Assembly: GCA_963989385.1 (NCBI GenBank)
Contig: OZ022515.1
Coordinates: 5,054,803 to 5,118,802, forward strand
Direction of reading: 5' to 3'
Length of the DNA: 64,000 nucleotides
Source of the DNA: Ctena decussata
Taxonomy: Eukaryota > Mollusca > Bivalvia > Lucinida > Lucinidae
Below the pieces are notes generated by a model. That model made no database searches. It saw only the letters and a list, made by a program, of their open reading frames with translations, and had not been told where the DNA came from. The translations under genes were made by a program, and so were the position numbers. This document shows positions 13,701 through 22,559 of the stretch, piece after piece (the first letter of the stretch is position 1; each line of letters begins with the position of its first letter).

Positions 13701-16603
13701 TTTTTAATTTTGGAGTAACCTCCCTTTGATCATTATTTTTAGGCATATTCATGCACTCCATATCTCCTTAACCCTTTGAAATATTAGAATGAAACTGTAG
13801 GAATGTGTGTAATAATGGGGCTATGTATCCTGAGCAAGAACCATGACTCTGGCTTGCTTACTTAAATATCTGCCCATGCATAAATTCCCTGTTTACTCTA
13901 TAATTCCTTAACCATTTAAAATATTTTAACACAACTTTATGGAGATGTGTATATTGCCAAGGGAATGTATTAGAACCAAGAATGGTATATCTATTATATT
14001 TAGTTTATGAATTATTCCCCTTGCTCGACTTTGGCATTATTCAACTTAGGAGCCTTCACATTGGAAGCTGATTTTTGGTATACTAATAGTATGTGATGTG
14101 TTAAATATTTAAATAATGTTGCCATCATTAATTAAAGTGTGGTTTCCTCTGTTTGTCTGCCTGTCTGTCCTTTTGTAAACAATCTTGTTCATTCTATAAT
14201 ATTAATTCCTTTATGACATTAAAACGGGCGTATTAGGCGCCGCTTGCGAAGCCCTTGTTTTTATTTTGTGGCCACATGCCAGCAGAGCCATAAAATGCAA
14301 TTTGTGACTATAACTTTGGATACAGTTATCCCATTCCAATGCACTTTATCTTTCAAAGGCCCCTTTACACCCACAGCTAGAGCTTTCAGCAGCTTAATTC
14401 CAGATGCCAGCCAGTGAGAAGTGACTTGGCTTCATATTGTCGGGCTTCTGACAGTATATTGTAGGATACACTTCCGCAAATTGTTGACATTACCCAATCA
14501 GATGTCGCGTTACATTCGGAAGAGTGTTTGAATAGTATTTTGTGGGTTGGAGAAAACTTAAGAATCGTGCTACCACTTATGACAACAACTTTTATGACAG
14601 CAGTCTGATCAGTCTTCACTAAGCGCTTAAAGGGTAGGTAAGGGTCTTAGCTACCTCCATGAGGACAACAAAGACTCTGATCAGCTTATGTGGATGCCTA
14701 GGCTGATCTGAGTCAGTGCTGGGCACACAACCACTTTGTTGGTTTTCTTGTGTCACTGCTCTTGTGTTACTTTACCAGTGTCTTCATTGGCAATGGGATC
14801 ACCAGTGTAAAATTTGTCGAGTTTTTGCATTCAGGTCTGTCTTCTGTGTACATGCATGCAACAGCATTCCGCGGAATTCTTGTTTAGAATTTATGATGTT
14901 CTGTTTTAGGCAATATTTCTATACTGTTTTGTGATGGATCTCAGAAGTGTCCCAGCTTATGATGGTAAGAAGATCAGTGGGACGTGGGACTTGGTGGCGT
15001 GGATACTGGCAAGTGCACCATTTCTGGCCATCCCTGCAGCAGCTATACACAGCTTCCAGGTGGAAGAAGGATCTGTCAAAAGAGTAAGAATTTTCTACGT
15101 CTCTCCTAGATGAAAATAACTGCCACTCTGATACCCCACCCCCCTACTTTTTTCCCATTGATAATTTATATTCACCTCTGAAATTGCAAAATTCCAGGTA
15201 TAAAATTGTTAATCTCATCATAGTCCTCAAGATATTTCATTCAAATGATAGCTATTTTGGTGCTTCCAAAGTGCAACTTATGTTCTTAAATAATTAAATT
15301 CCTATTACACTGCATTTGGATAAATTTTGGAGAGTGGCTGATTTGTTGCTTTTCAGACACTAAATAATGGCTCCCTTTCATAAAATCCACCACCCCAGGG
15401 GCAGTGAGCAAAATTATTCAATACATACTTGTGAGACAAATACCATTGTTATATGAGCTGGGACATGAGAAAACCAACAATCTGGTCGTGCGCCCACGCA
15501 GACACAGATCAGCCTGGGCATCCGCCCAGTCTGATCAGAGTCTTTGCTGTCCTCATGGAGGTAGCTTAGACCCTTAGCTTCCCTTTGAGCACCTAGCGGA
15601 GAGTCTGGTCAGATTGGTCGGATGCCCAGGCTGATCTGAGTCTTTGCTGGGCGCAAAACCACATTGTTGGTTTTCTCGCATTGCGGCTCATATATTTGCC
15701 AGCTACCCTATTTATTCAGCTATAAAAACAACATTTTTTTCCCTCTCTAGAATGACCCCAAATACCCGAAAAAATCTCCTAACCTAAGAAACCAGTATAT
15801 GCAGAAACCTGAATTTTCAATTTTCCAGTTGGAATGGCATTGTGTATTTATCAAAAAACTTGATATGAGCCGCGACATGACAAAACCATCAATGTGGTTG
15901 TGCACCCAGCGCAGACTCAAATCAGTCTGGGCATCCGACCAGTCTGATCAGAGTCTTCGCTGTCCGAATGGAGGCAGCTGAGACCCTTAGCTACCCTTTA
16001 AGCGTTTAGCGAAGAGTCCGATTACACTGGGTGGATCTGAGACCTTACTGGGTGCACAATCACATTGTTGGTTTTGTCGCGTCACGGCTCATATATTAAT
16101 AAGACAGGGGTTTCCTTCTCCACAAGTACCCTAGATATGCAAATTAGTCTCCATGTAATGTAGCTCTATAATGGAATTTGTGCTTCCAAAACAGTCTCGA
16201 AGATATAGATCTAATTTATAAAGTTGAATCTAGTTTTTTTGGACTATTTTGGAAGGGCAAGAAACTCTCCTCATTTATCGAATGATGCATTCTTTGGCAC
16301 ACTATAACCAAAGAAACAAGGTATTTGGCATATTTTAAGATACAGGGTTTTTCAACATGCAACTCTTACCAAGCGCTTTTATTTTTCCAGAAACTACGCT
16401 ATGTATTTTGTGGGACCAAGCAGGACAGATTTGACCCACCCCAGGAGTATGGGTACCACAGGCCGGAGCCCAGCGCACCACCATATGGACCCTCTGACCC
16501 TCACATGTATGCCTACATGGATGATGGTTACCCAATGACTGATGTGCCTTATGATAAAGTTAATGAAGATGAAATGAATATGCTTAGGTCAAGCAGAACT
16601 TAG
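1677..16603 (+). CDS. Atypical SLC6-family transporter, 3' half of gene (7 exons found)
   Basis: Exons 1677-1783, 2813-2931, 6804-6916, 8549-8701, 9939-10035, 14910-15083 and 16391-16603 all have AG/GT borders and join in frame, except across 10035-14910, where one exon (phase 1 in, phase 0 out) is missing. The conceptual protein runs from TM6 to the C-terminus of the SLC6 fold. Matches to the family pattern are: a W..x..SL stretch in TM6; an AF..M/S..L..P region before TM8; F...LDNLVDGL, corresponding to the family F..x(V/L)E.(L/V)(V/I)T; RRR after TM8; TQAGLYY (family T.GG.Y); VVYG ending TM10; and W.L.AW.LA....IP in TM12. SLC6 proteins are plasma-membrane sodium-coupled carriers of amino acids, amines or osmolytes. 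Here the TM8 Asp-Ser sodium-site pair and the TM7 Asn are not present, so sodium coupling is doubtful. TM1-TM5 lie outside the window. Family assignment is confident; substrate is unknown. Confidence 0.82.
1925..2210 (+). repeat. Two diverged tandem copies of a ~150-bp repeat
   Basis: The blocks beginning near 1930 and 2060 share GTGAAA.ATTTGTGA, TTGCTA.TGTCT, TTCACACCTTGATT and ACTAGTCCTTTATGATAT. A third copy is at about 7668-7850. All lie in SLC6 introns. Confidence 0.55.
2365..2522. repeat. Foldback element, ATTAGAACC family, copy 2
   Basis: This has the same arms as 1462-1622 (TGTGACCC, GATTAGAACC, GGTTCTAAT, AATTATCCCTGTTACTCC). The two copies sit on either side of the TM6 exon. Confidence 0.7.
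2813..2931 (+). CDS. SLC6-like exon: TM7 and start of EL4
   Basis: This 119-nt exon lies between TCTGCAG and GTAAGG (phase 2 in, phase 1 out). It encodes a hydrophobic helix beginning SWLLVVLVYAATC and then a polar loop, FEMGTNLKYNI. Length and position fit TM7 plus the start of extracellular loop 4. The conserved TM7 Asn that contributes to the first sodium site in typical members is not seen. Confidence 0.75.
2932..3305 (+). repeat. Degenerate minisatellite, ~20-bp AGCAATAGAGGTATTAAAG units
   Basis: GAGGTA.TAAAG and TTCAGCAATAGAGG words repeat many times, and one longer stretch (TTAGAGGTACTAAAGGCCCA) occurs twice, at about 2944 and 3018. It starts immediately after a splice donor. Confidence 0.6.
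3310..3546. mobile_element. GAGCCGCGACACGA-type foldback, copy 1
   Basis: The termini GAGCTGCAACACGAGAAAACC and the inverted GGTTTTCTCGTGTTGCAGCTC enclose a near-palindrome of ~235 bp. Inner arms carry CAGACTCAGATCAGCCTGGGC and its complement. Structure suggests a MITE-like foldback. Eleven copies were found in the window. Confidence 0.75.
3871..4145 (+). mobile_element. tRNA-headed SINE with 11-bp target duplication
   Basis: The first ~75 bases fold as a tRNA (acceptor GCCGGGC with GTCTGGC, anticodon arm CTGACTCGTAAGTCAG, T arm GGGTTCGAATCCC). A ~180-bp body and a CAACC-repeat tail follow. ACGAAAGTCGG flanks it at 3860-3870 and 4146-4156. The matching arm of the host element lacks the insert. 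Confidence 0.85.
5127..5222. repeat. GGGCAC palindrome with CAACATTGA core
   Basis: ACTGGGCACAAAACATTAAA pairs with TTTAATGTTTTGTGCCTGCT. Partial relatives are at 4913-4955 and 5352-5411; a fuller one is at 33667-33774. Confidence 0.65.
6804..6916 (+). CDS. SLC6-like exon: EL4 and first part of TM8
   Basis: This 113-nt exon lies between TTTTTCAG and GTGAGT (phase 1 in, phase 0 out). It begins GIDVAFKTMSASFANLGIP, which matches the family region GPGLAF..P.A....P before TM8, and continues LLFYLAIFLAGLMFL, the start of TM8. Codons remain open throughout, with no frameshift. Confidence 0.8.
7400..7660 (+). repeat. Interspersed repeat segment
   Basis: The stretch containing AAGACAGACCAATTAGAA is similar to the reverse complement of about 47910-48177. 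No function was recognised. Confidence 0.4.
7880..8115. mobile_element. GAGCCGCGACACGA-type foldback, copy 2
   Basis: The termini GAGCCACGACATGACAAAACC and the inverse ending GTCGTGGCTC are present, with the central stem around AAGGGTCTAAGCTGC. Confidence 0.75.
8212..8495 (+). repeat. ~37-bp tandem array grown from a foldback core
   Basis: About 6-7 copies of a ~37-bp unit: CATCTTACAAGATGGATCTA, then GATCTTTGAGATTACGTC. Each unit is itself near-palindromic. The single-copy version of this core, flanked by CAATCCCAAAA and TTTTGGGATTG, occurs as an ordinary foldback elsewhere in the window (25360, 27650). Confidence 0.75.
8549..8701 (+). CDS. SLC6-like exon: end of TM8 and TM9
   Basis: This 153-nt exon (51 codons, phase 0/0) lies between TTACAG and GTAGGT. 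It encodes ILAMFTILDNLVDGL, then RRR and TM9, ending ILHTTQ. The F...LD.LVDGL string lines up with the SLC6 stretch just after the TM8 sodium-site Asp-Ser, but Leu-Ala occupies those two positions. TTQ followed by AGLYY in the next exon matches the family's T(Q)GG.Y. Confidence 0.85.
8846..9345 (+). repeat. Three tandem ~165-bp modules
   Basis: Modules starting near 8848, 9018 and 9185 share CATAACTT, GATTTCA.AAT, AATGATCA.CTTGAC, GA.AATGTGTCAC and CTAGCTG.AAGGTCA. Divergence is considerable. Confidence 0.6.
9405..9672 (+). mobile_element. tRNA-headed SINE
   Basis: The head CACAGACGGTAGCGCATCTG, T arm GGTTCGATACCC and a body identical in plan to 3871-4145 are present, with an A-rich tail. 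Confidence 0.75.
9939..10035 (+). CDS. SLC6-like exon: EL5 and TM10
   Basis: This 97-nt exon lies between ATTTTCAG and GTAAGT (phase 0 in, phase 1 out). It encodes AGLYYIILMDQS and a hydrophobic helix ending GLCLIVVYG; the final Gly codon is split by the intron. The Y...x..MDQ and terminal VYG match the family's Y.F.L.D...S and W.YG. The next exon in the family order (about 35-40 residues) was not located downstream. Confidence 0.83.
10085..10180. repeat. CAATCCCAAAA/TAGATC foldback, decayed copy
   Basis: AAATTTAGATCTGCCATAAG pairs imperfectly with ACAGATCTAGATCTTAGG. It is related to 25360 and 27650. Confidence 0.4.
10255..10545 (+). pseudogene. Fragment of a LINE reverse transcriptase C-terminus
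   Basis: The frame 10261-10542 includes HHLQALGVATRGHQYKYR, YKESFFPSGIRLWNQLPEE and LEVFKA, the typical tail of non-LTR reverse transcriptase ORFs (Y..SFFPR.I..WN.LP....). The rest of the ORF is missing and an upstream overlapping frame carries another piece, so it is a dead, frameshifted fragment. Confidence 0.7.
10565..12160 (+). mobile_element. CCGT-rich modular element, copy A
   Basis: It starts TTTTTATTACGTCCGTTT, contains CCGTCCATCCGT, then modules with CCATTTGGGATATCTTCATG and AGAATGGTTGCTCCCCTTCC repeated from about 10663 and 11150, and ends AAAACGGGTGTATTATGCGC...CCTTGTTTTT. It is homologous to 12668-14265 and reverse 32080-33122. ORFs in it are incidental. Confidence 0.7.
12185..12425 (+). 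repeat. ~75-90 bp tandem repeat
   Basis: TAACAGCGGTAAGC and TCAGTGTTTGGTG.ACTGTG recur 3-4 times, with an AAT microsatellite at about 12318-12335. It separates modular elements A and B. Confidence 0.65.
12668..14265 (+). mobile_element. CCGT-rich modular element, copy B
   Basis: The 5' end is TTTTTTTATACGCCGGTTTTG, followed by a CCGT microsatellite (12717-12770) and two ~590-bp modules starting near 12773 and 13252. The 3' end is AAAACGGGCGTATTAGGCGC, hairpin GCTTGCGAAGC, CCTTGTTTTT. It is the best-preserved of the three. Confidence 0.75.
14265..14530 (+). repeat. Copy of the 778-1190 repeat family
   Basis: This stretch shares the segments CCAATCAGA.GTC.CGTTA, ATTGTAGGATACACT and CCCATTCCAATGCACTTT with 840-1120 and 16900-17110. 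Confidence 0.55.
14597..14760. mobile_element. GAGCCGCGACACGA-type foldback, truncated copy 3
   Basis: Only the right arm and centre are present (AGCGCTTAAAGGGTAGGTAA, CAACCACTTTGTTGGTTTTC). The left arm is missing. Confidence 0.6.
14910..15083 (+). CDS. SLC6-like exon: end of TM11, EL6, TM12
   Basis: This 174-nt exon (58 codons, phase 0/0) lies between TGTTTTAG and GTAAGA. It encodes AIFLYCFVMDL, a polar loop with PAYDGKKISGTW, then TM12 DLVAWILASAPFLAIP and a basic end, SVKR. The spacing W.....W.L......IP matches SLC6 EL6-TM12. Direct joining to the 9939-10035 exon would hit a stop, so an intervening exon must exist or the gene is broken. Confidence 0.8.
15455..15689. mobile_element. GAGCCGCGACACGA-type foldback, copy 4
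   Basis: A full-length near-palindrome with CAGCCTGGGCATCCGCCCAG and its complement. Confidence 0.75.
15867..16091. mobile_element. GAGCCGCGACACGA-type foldback, copy 5
   Basis: A full-length copy about 180 bp from copy 4, with termini GAGCCGCGACATGACAAAACC and the inverse GTCGCGTCACGGCTC. Confidence 0.75.
16391..16603 (+). CDS. SLC6-like terminal exon, cytoplasmic tail
   Basis: The final 213-nt exon (70 residues plus TAG) follows TTTTTCCAG. It encodes a basic KLRYVFCGTKQDRF just after TM12, then a Pro/Tyr/Asp-rich tail with Y and PP repeats (PPQEYGYHRPEP, APPYGP), ending LRSSRT. Such soluble tails are usual in SLC6 carriers. The tail looks like ordinary disordered protein and is in frame with the preceding phase-0 exon. 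Confidence 0.8.
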   Translation, partial: KLRYVFCGTKQDRFDPPQEYGYHRPEPSAPPYGPSDPHMYAYMDDGYPMTDVPYDKVNEDEMNMLRSSRT

Positions 16604-16770
16604 GGCTGTTCCAGTTTTAAAAATGTTTTTGAAAATGAGGCGGGGAGGGACGGCCATTTTTCAAAATGCCAGTTACTCATATGTTGCCTGTTCATGTTAA
16701 GCATTTGTATACATTTGTGATGTGTATTAGGCTGAAACAAGTTGAAAAGCTGAAGCAGAGCAGCAAATAA

Positions 16771-17115
16771 GGAGGTAAATCATCGGTTTTATGGTAGCAA
16801 ATTGCGTTTTACGGCTCCGCTGGCGCGTCGCCGTAAAACGCAGTTTGGGACCATAAAACTGATGATCTACTACCTCCCCAAATGGCAATTTTCAATACAG
16901 TTATCCCCATTTTAATGCACTTTTCCATATTTTCCCCTTTCACAATGTACTATTTCGCACCCATTTCAAGCGCTGACAGCAACGTAAAAACCAAACGTCA
17001 GCCAATGAGAAGAGATGTTACTTAATGACGTCAGGTTTGCGACAGTATATTGCAGAATATACTGTCACATTATCCAATCAGACGTTGCTTTATATTTGTA
17101 AGTGCATTAGATTTT
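16771..17115 (+). repeat. Foldback-containing repeat, second copy of 778-1190
   Basis: GGAGGTAAATCATCGGTTTT pairs with AAAACTGATGATCTACTACC, and the downstream ~230 bp match 905-1130. It starts about 170 bp past the SLC6 stop codon. Confidence 0.65.
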
Positions 17116-17119
17116 AAGA

Positions 17120-17745
17120 TAATTTTTCTTATTTCTCAATGAAAAACATATTTTGTGATTACTCATTAGAATGGTATCTGTGAGAGAGTTTTAATGAGGG
17201 TCACAACATATGTTTTATGCAGAAATATAGAAAATTATCCCTGTAACCCCATCTGGAGCACTGATAAGGGAATTAATTAGGGATGATTTAGGAATGATTT
17301 TTCATTTCCCATAAAAACATGTTCTGACCTGTCCTGTCATTAGAACACTCTCTTAGAGGCAGTTCTAATGAAGGGTGGTGTGCGTTTAAGTGATTTTTAG
17401 GAACAATTTTTCATTCCTATAGACATTCCTATAAAACATGTTTTGACCTGTCCTGTCATTAGAACACTCTCTTAGAGGCAGTTCTAATGAAGGGTGGTGT
17501 GCGTTTAAGTGATTTTTAGGAACAATTTTTCATTCCTATAATCATTCCTATAAAAACATGTTTTGACCTGTCCTGTCATTAGAACTCTCTCTTAGAGACA
17601 GTTCTAATGAAGGGTGGGGTGCGTGTAAGTGATTTTTAGGAACAATTTTTCATTCTAATAGTCATTCCTATAAGAATATGATTGACCCATCATTAGAACT
17701 GGCTCACTGCGACTGTTCAAATGAAGGGGGCAGTGTTGGGGATCG
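17120..17745 (+). repeat. ATTAGAACC foldback amplified in tandem (~120-bp units)
   Basis: One copy at 17120-17255 is followed by units starting near 17270, 17391, 17510 and 17629. Each carries CATTAGAAC.CTCTCTTAGAG and AGTTCTAATGAAGGGTGG. Consecutive units are nearly identical, which indicates recent tandem amplification. Confidence 0.75.
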
Positions 17746-17994
17746 GCATTGTCACATTGTCACAAGTTTAATGAAGAGGGTGGTGGTGGGTGGAGGTGTC
17801 ACAACATAGCTAAGACGCTTCTAGTGGGAATCACTACATATTCATTTTGTGACTGCTTGCTTGAGAGGTTCCTATAAGAGGCCACAACATAATGGAGACA
17901 TTTCAAACCCTAGTGGGTCTGCATAAGTATAGTCGCTGAAGTTCCTCAGTTTTGCCAGTAGCCGCCATGTGTTAGGTTACCATAGAAGGGTACT

Positions 17995-18160
17995 ATATTT
18001 ACTGGCTATAAGACAGAGTTTTCTTCTCCCCCAGGGTTACCCATAAAACCTAAATCAGTGTTTGGTTATTGTGCTAATGGATAGGATTTTCAAAACAATC
18101 CCAAAAACCTTGATCCTTCTTACAAAATGGATTTGGGTTGTTTCAAACAGAAAAAAAAAA
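17995..18160. repeat. CAATCCCAAAA foldback, decayed copy
   Basis: TTTTCAAAACAATCCCAAAA, TGATCCTTCTTACAAAATGG and GGGTTGTTT mark the family seen at 25360 and 27650. Confidence 0.45.
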
Positions 18161-18309
18161 AACACAAAAAAACTATTATTACCAAATAAATACGATAATG
18201 TGTATACAGAAGGAACAAATGTTTGTAATTAAATTGACGCGATATGTGAAACTGGAGAAATTCTTAATGAGAAGAAACCGAGTAAAGATATTTCTGCAGA
18301 CACAATAGT

Positions 18310-18660
18310 CTGGTACACAAGGGACATAACTATTAACACATTGCACAATGTATCAATAGTTATGTCCCTTGTGCAATGTGTCAGTAGTTGTGCCCCTTGT
18401 GCAGTGTGTCCAATAGTTATGTCCCTTGTGTACCGGATTGCTGGTAATGTCCCTTGTGTGTTTTAAGAATTTTGTGAGGATCAAAATTATAATCTTTGTG
18501 CAATGTGTTAATAGTAATGTCCCTTGTGTACCGGATTATTGATAATGTCCCTTGTGTGTTTTAAGAATCTTATGAGGATCAAAATTATAACATTTGTGCA
18601 ATGTCAATAGTAATGTCCCTTGTGTACTGGATTATTGGTAATGTCCCTTATGTGGTTAAT
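18310..18660 (+). repeat. Repeats of AATGTCCCTTGTGTACCGGATT
   Basis: GGTACACAAGGGACATAACT at 18312 is the inverse of the ACTA/AATGTCCCTTGTG words that follow. Two ~110-bp units (from about 18430 and 18538) share TTTTAAGAAT.TT.TGAGGATC. No coding was seen. Confidence 0.65.
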
Positions 18661-18722
18661 GAAGTTATCTAACATTTTTGATGGATCAACTTTTATTGTC
18701 TATTCTCAATACTCAGAGAAAT

Positions 18723-18806
18723 GAGCCACGACACGGCAAAACCGACAAAGTGGCACTGCATCAAGCGCAGACTCAGGTCAGCCTGGTCTTCTCATGTCGC
18801 GGCTCA
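18723..18806. mobile_element. GAGCCGCGACACGA-type foldback, internally deleted copy 6
   Basis: Only 84 bp remain: the left end GAGCCACGACACGGCAAAACC, a little of the arm, and the right end TCTCATGTCGCGGCTC. Confidence 0.7.
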
Positions 18807-18956
18807 AATGTTTTACGAAAACTTTTGATAGCAAGCCAGTGTTTTACTTGCGACACAAATGAATCTCCAGGGCCCGGTCGTTTAGAGCATCGTTAGCTTA
18901 ACAAAGTGGTTAGTCGAGGATTCAGTAGGTCATATAGTACTTATTAAGTCAAATGC

Positions 18957-19900
18957 TTTATTGTCCCCCGCCTTTTCGAAGAAAAGCGGAGGGACATAGT
19001 TTTCGGCATTCCGTCCTTCCGTCCTTCCGTCCATCCGTCCGTCCGTCCTTCCGTCCGTCCGTCTTTCCGTCCTTCCGTCCGTCCGTCCTTCCGTCCTTAT
19101 TTCCGTCCTTCCGGCCCCTTAATGTAGTAGGTACCTTGTGTGCGCAACTCCTCCTACAGTTTTATGCCGATTCTTTCGAAACTTTACAGATGTTTTTGTC
19201 ATGGTCTGAAGATACGCATGTGGTTTGGATATAATCCTGAGATTATTTTTTGTTACTTTTTCCACAAGTTGAACTTAGTAATTTTTTAGGCGTTTTTACT
19301 ATCAAAGTGACTAGGTAGTGGGTACCTTGTGTGCGCAACTCCTCCAAGAGTTTTATGCCGATTCTTTCGAAACTTCACAGATGTTTTGGTCATGGTCTGA
19401 AAATACGCATGTGGTTTGGATATAATCCTGAGGTTATTTTTTGTCACTTTTTCCACAAGTTGAACTTAGTAATTTTTTAGGCGTTTTTGCTATCACAGTG
19501 ACTAGATAGTGGGTACCTTGTGTGCGCAACTCCTCATACAGTTTTATGCCGATTCCTTTGAAACTTCACAGGTGTTTTGGTCATGGTCTGAAGATATGCA
19601 TGTGGTTTGGATATAATCCTCACATTATTTTTTATTACTTTTTTCGCAAATTGAACTTAGCCATTTTTCATACATTTGCCTTTGAAACTTCACAGGTGTT
19701 TTGATCATGGTCTGAAGATATGCATGTGGTTTGGATATAATCCTCACATTATTTTTTTATTACTTTTTTCATATTTTTAACTTAGCCGCTTTTCCAGCTC
19801 AAACACTTTAGTGTTTATACAGTGTTTATACAGTGGAGACCTAGTTTCCAAGGCGGGGGACATAAATTCGTCGAATTTGCTTGTTATTTTTACTGTTAAT
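18957..19900 (+). mobile_element. Modular element with GTCCCCCGCCTT termini
   Basis: GTCCCCCGCCTT near the start is inverted as AAGGCGGGGGAC at 19851-19862. A TCCGTCCT microsatellite (19010-19105) is followed by four ~190-bp modules (GGTACCTTGTGTGCGCAACT, CATGGTCTGAAGATACGCAT), and the 3' end has hairpin AAATTCGTCGAATTT, then GCTTGTTATTTTT. Confidence 0.75.
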
Positions 19901-20034
19901 AACTGTGAGATGCTTCTGCAATGCAAAATATCCTGACGTATTTTTTGTGCAAAAAAAGGCAGAATTATTATACATTATACATTTGAAATTTGGGCCTAGT
20001 ACACTATTAAAATCATTTTATTATGATGTGTTTT

Positions 20035-22515
20035 TAGCTCACCTGTCAAGATGAGCTTATAGTATAGACTTGGTCCGTCGTCCATCGTCGTCGTTGTCGG
20101 CGTCGTCGGCGTCCACAATTTTAAACATCTTCTTCTCAGAAACCACTGGGTGGATTAAAGCCAAATTTCATATGGAGCCTTAACAGGATGGGGGAACGAA
20201 AGTTTATATATTTGGTCCAGGTCACATGACCAAGATGGCCGCCAAGCCCATATATGGTAAAAACCCTTCAAAAATCTTCTTCTCCAGAACCAAAAAGCCT
20301 ATGACCTTGAAACTTGGTATGTAGCATTGGGCATGCGGGCCCATCATAATTTATATAAATCATGACCTTGTGATGACCTTGACCTAATTTATGACATGGT
20401 CAACTTTGGTATGTTAGGCTTTTATATGGGAAAACGCTTAAACGGTGGATTTCTCAGAAACTATTTAAGTCTAAGGTACAATACTTGGTATACATGGTTG
20501 ACTAAATGACCAGATGAAGATATTATGTCATAAAGGTCAAGGTCATTCCGTCGGACCATCCGTCGTCAAGATTTTCAAACATCTTCTCCTCTGAAACCAC
20601 TAGGCCGTTTGAAGCCAAATTTCATATGGAGTCTCAGTGGGATGGGGGGAACAAAAGTTTATATATTTGGTCCAGATCACATGACCAAGATGGCCGCCAT
20701 GCCCATATTTGGTAAAAACCCTTCAAATATTTTCTTCTCCAGAACCAAAAGGCCTATGACCTTGAAACTTGGTGTGTAGCATCGGGCATGCAGGCCCATC
20801 AAAGTTTATACAAATCATGACCTTGCGTTGACCTTGACCTAATTTACGGCATGGTCAACTTTGGTACGTTAGGCTTTTATATGGCAAAACGCTTAAACAG
20901 TGGATTTCTCAGAAACTATTTAAGTATTAGGTACAATACTTGGTATACATGGTCGACTAAATGACCAGATGAAGATATTATGTCACTAAAGGTCAAGGTC
21001 ATTCTGTCTGACCATCCATCTTCAAGATTTTCAAACATCTTCTTCTCTGAAACCACTGGGCCGATTGAAGCCAAATTTCATATGGAGTCTCATTGGGATG
21101 GGGGAACGAAAGTTTATACCCGGAGTCTGGGTCACATGACCAAGATGGCCACCATGCCCATATATGGTAAAAACCCTTCGAAAATTTTCTTCTCTAGAAC
21201 CAAAAGGCCTATGACCTTGAAACTTGGTATGTAGCATCGGGCATGCTGGCCCATCATAGTTTATACAAATGATTACCATGTGTTGACCTTGAATTAATTG
21301 ACGACATGGTCAACTTTGGTATGTTAGGCTTTTATATGGGAAAACGCTTATACAGTGGATTTCTCAGAAACTATTTAAGTCTTAGGTACAATACATGGTA
21401 TATATGGTCAACTAAATGACCAGATGAAGATATTATGTCACTGAAAGGTCAAGGTCATTTTGTCGGTCTGTCCGTCATCAAGATTTTCAAAACATCTACT
21501 CCTCTGGAACCACTGGTCTGATTGAAGCGAAATTTCATATGGAGTCTAAGTGTGATCAGGGAATAAAAGTTTGTTCTCAGGGTCTTGACCAAGATGGCCG
21601 CCATGCCCGTATATGGTAAAAACCCTTCAAAATCTTCTTCTCCAGAACCAAAAGATGTATGACCTTGAAACTTGGTATGTAGCTTGGGCACTCAAGCCCA
21701 TCATAGTTTATACAAATGATCCTGCGTTGACCTTGACCTAATTTATGACACTGTCAACTTTGGTACATTATGTAGGCTTTTATATGGGAAAATGCTTAAA
21801 CAGTGGATTTTTCAGAAACTATTTAAGTCTAAGGTGCAATATTTGGTATATATGGTTGACTAAATGACCAGATGAAGATATTGTGTCGTTAAAGGTCAAG
21901 GTCATTCTTAGACTTTTGTACAAGGTCATTGAGATTCTGTCACCCATCAACATTTTCAACTATCTTCTCAGTGGCCACTAGGGTCAGTTGAAGCCATATT
22001 TCATATGGAGCTTCACCGGCTTAAAGGAACCATAGTTTGTTCAGATGGTCTTGGTCACTTGACCAAGATAGCCACCATGCCCATATATGGTAAAAACTCT
22101 TCAAACGTCTTTTTCTCGAGAACCGAAAGGCCTATAACCTTGAAACTTGGTACCGGTATGTAGCATTGGGCACTCAGACCCATCATAGTTTATACAAATG
22201 ATTACTGTGTTTCATATATTATGGAGCTTTAATACTGGGTCAAAGGAATCAAAGTTTGTTCAGATGGTCATGGTCGTATGAACATGGTGGCCGCCACACC
22301 CATTTATGATAAAAACCCTTCAGAAATCTTTGTCCAGAAACAAAGGCCCTGTGACCTTGTGGCTTGGTATATAGAATTGGGACTCAACATTAATCCCCAA
22401 GGGAGGGGGTTATCTGCCCCTGCTCTGGTGCTATATACATGTATAAAAAGCATTAAAATATATATCAGGACCAAGTGTCAGGTGAGCTACAGGACCATTG
22501 GTCCTCTTGTTATTT
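20035..22515 (+). mobile_element. Modular AGCTCACCTG element, five modules
   Basis: It starts TTTTTAGCTCACCTGTC and ends CAGGTGAGCTACAGGACC, hairpin, CTCTTGTTATTTTT. About five ~455-bp modules (from about 20105, 20555, 21005, 21465, 21940) share CATGACCAAGATGGCCGCCA, GACCTTGAAACTTGGTATGT and GTCAAGGTCATT. ORFs within are chance frames. Confidence 0.75.
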
Positions 22516-22559
22516 TTCTCATGAATTTCTAACTTGTGTTCCTGAATTCAAAACAAAGT

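Noticed and set aside
14770..14890. Candidate for the missing transporter exon (frame with GNGITSVKFVEFL)
   Set aside because: The residues do not fit the expected TM10-TM11 pattern and no splice pair gives phase 1 in and phase 0 out.
18950..19110. Pro/Ser-rich open frame (FRPSVLPSFRPSV)
   Set aside because: It is a translated TCCGTCCT microsatellite inside a repeat element.
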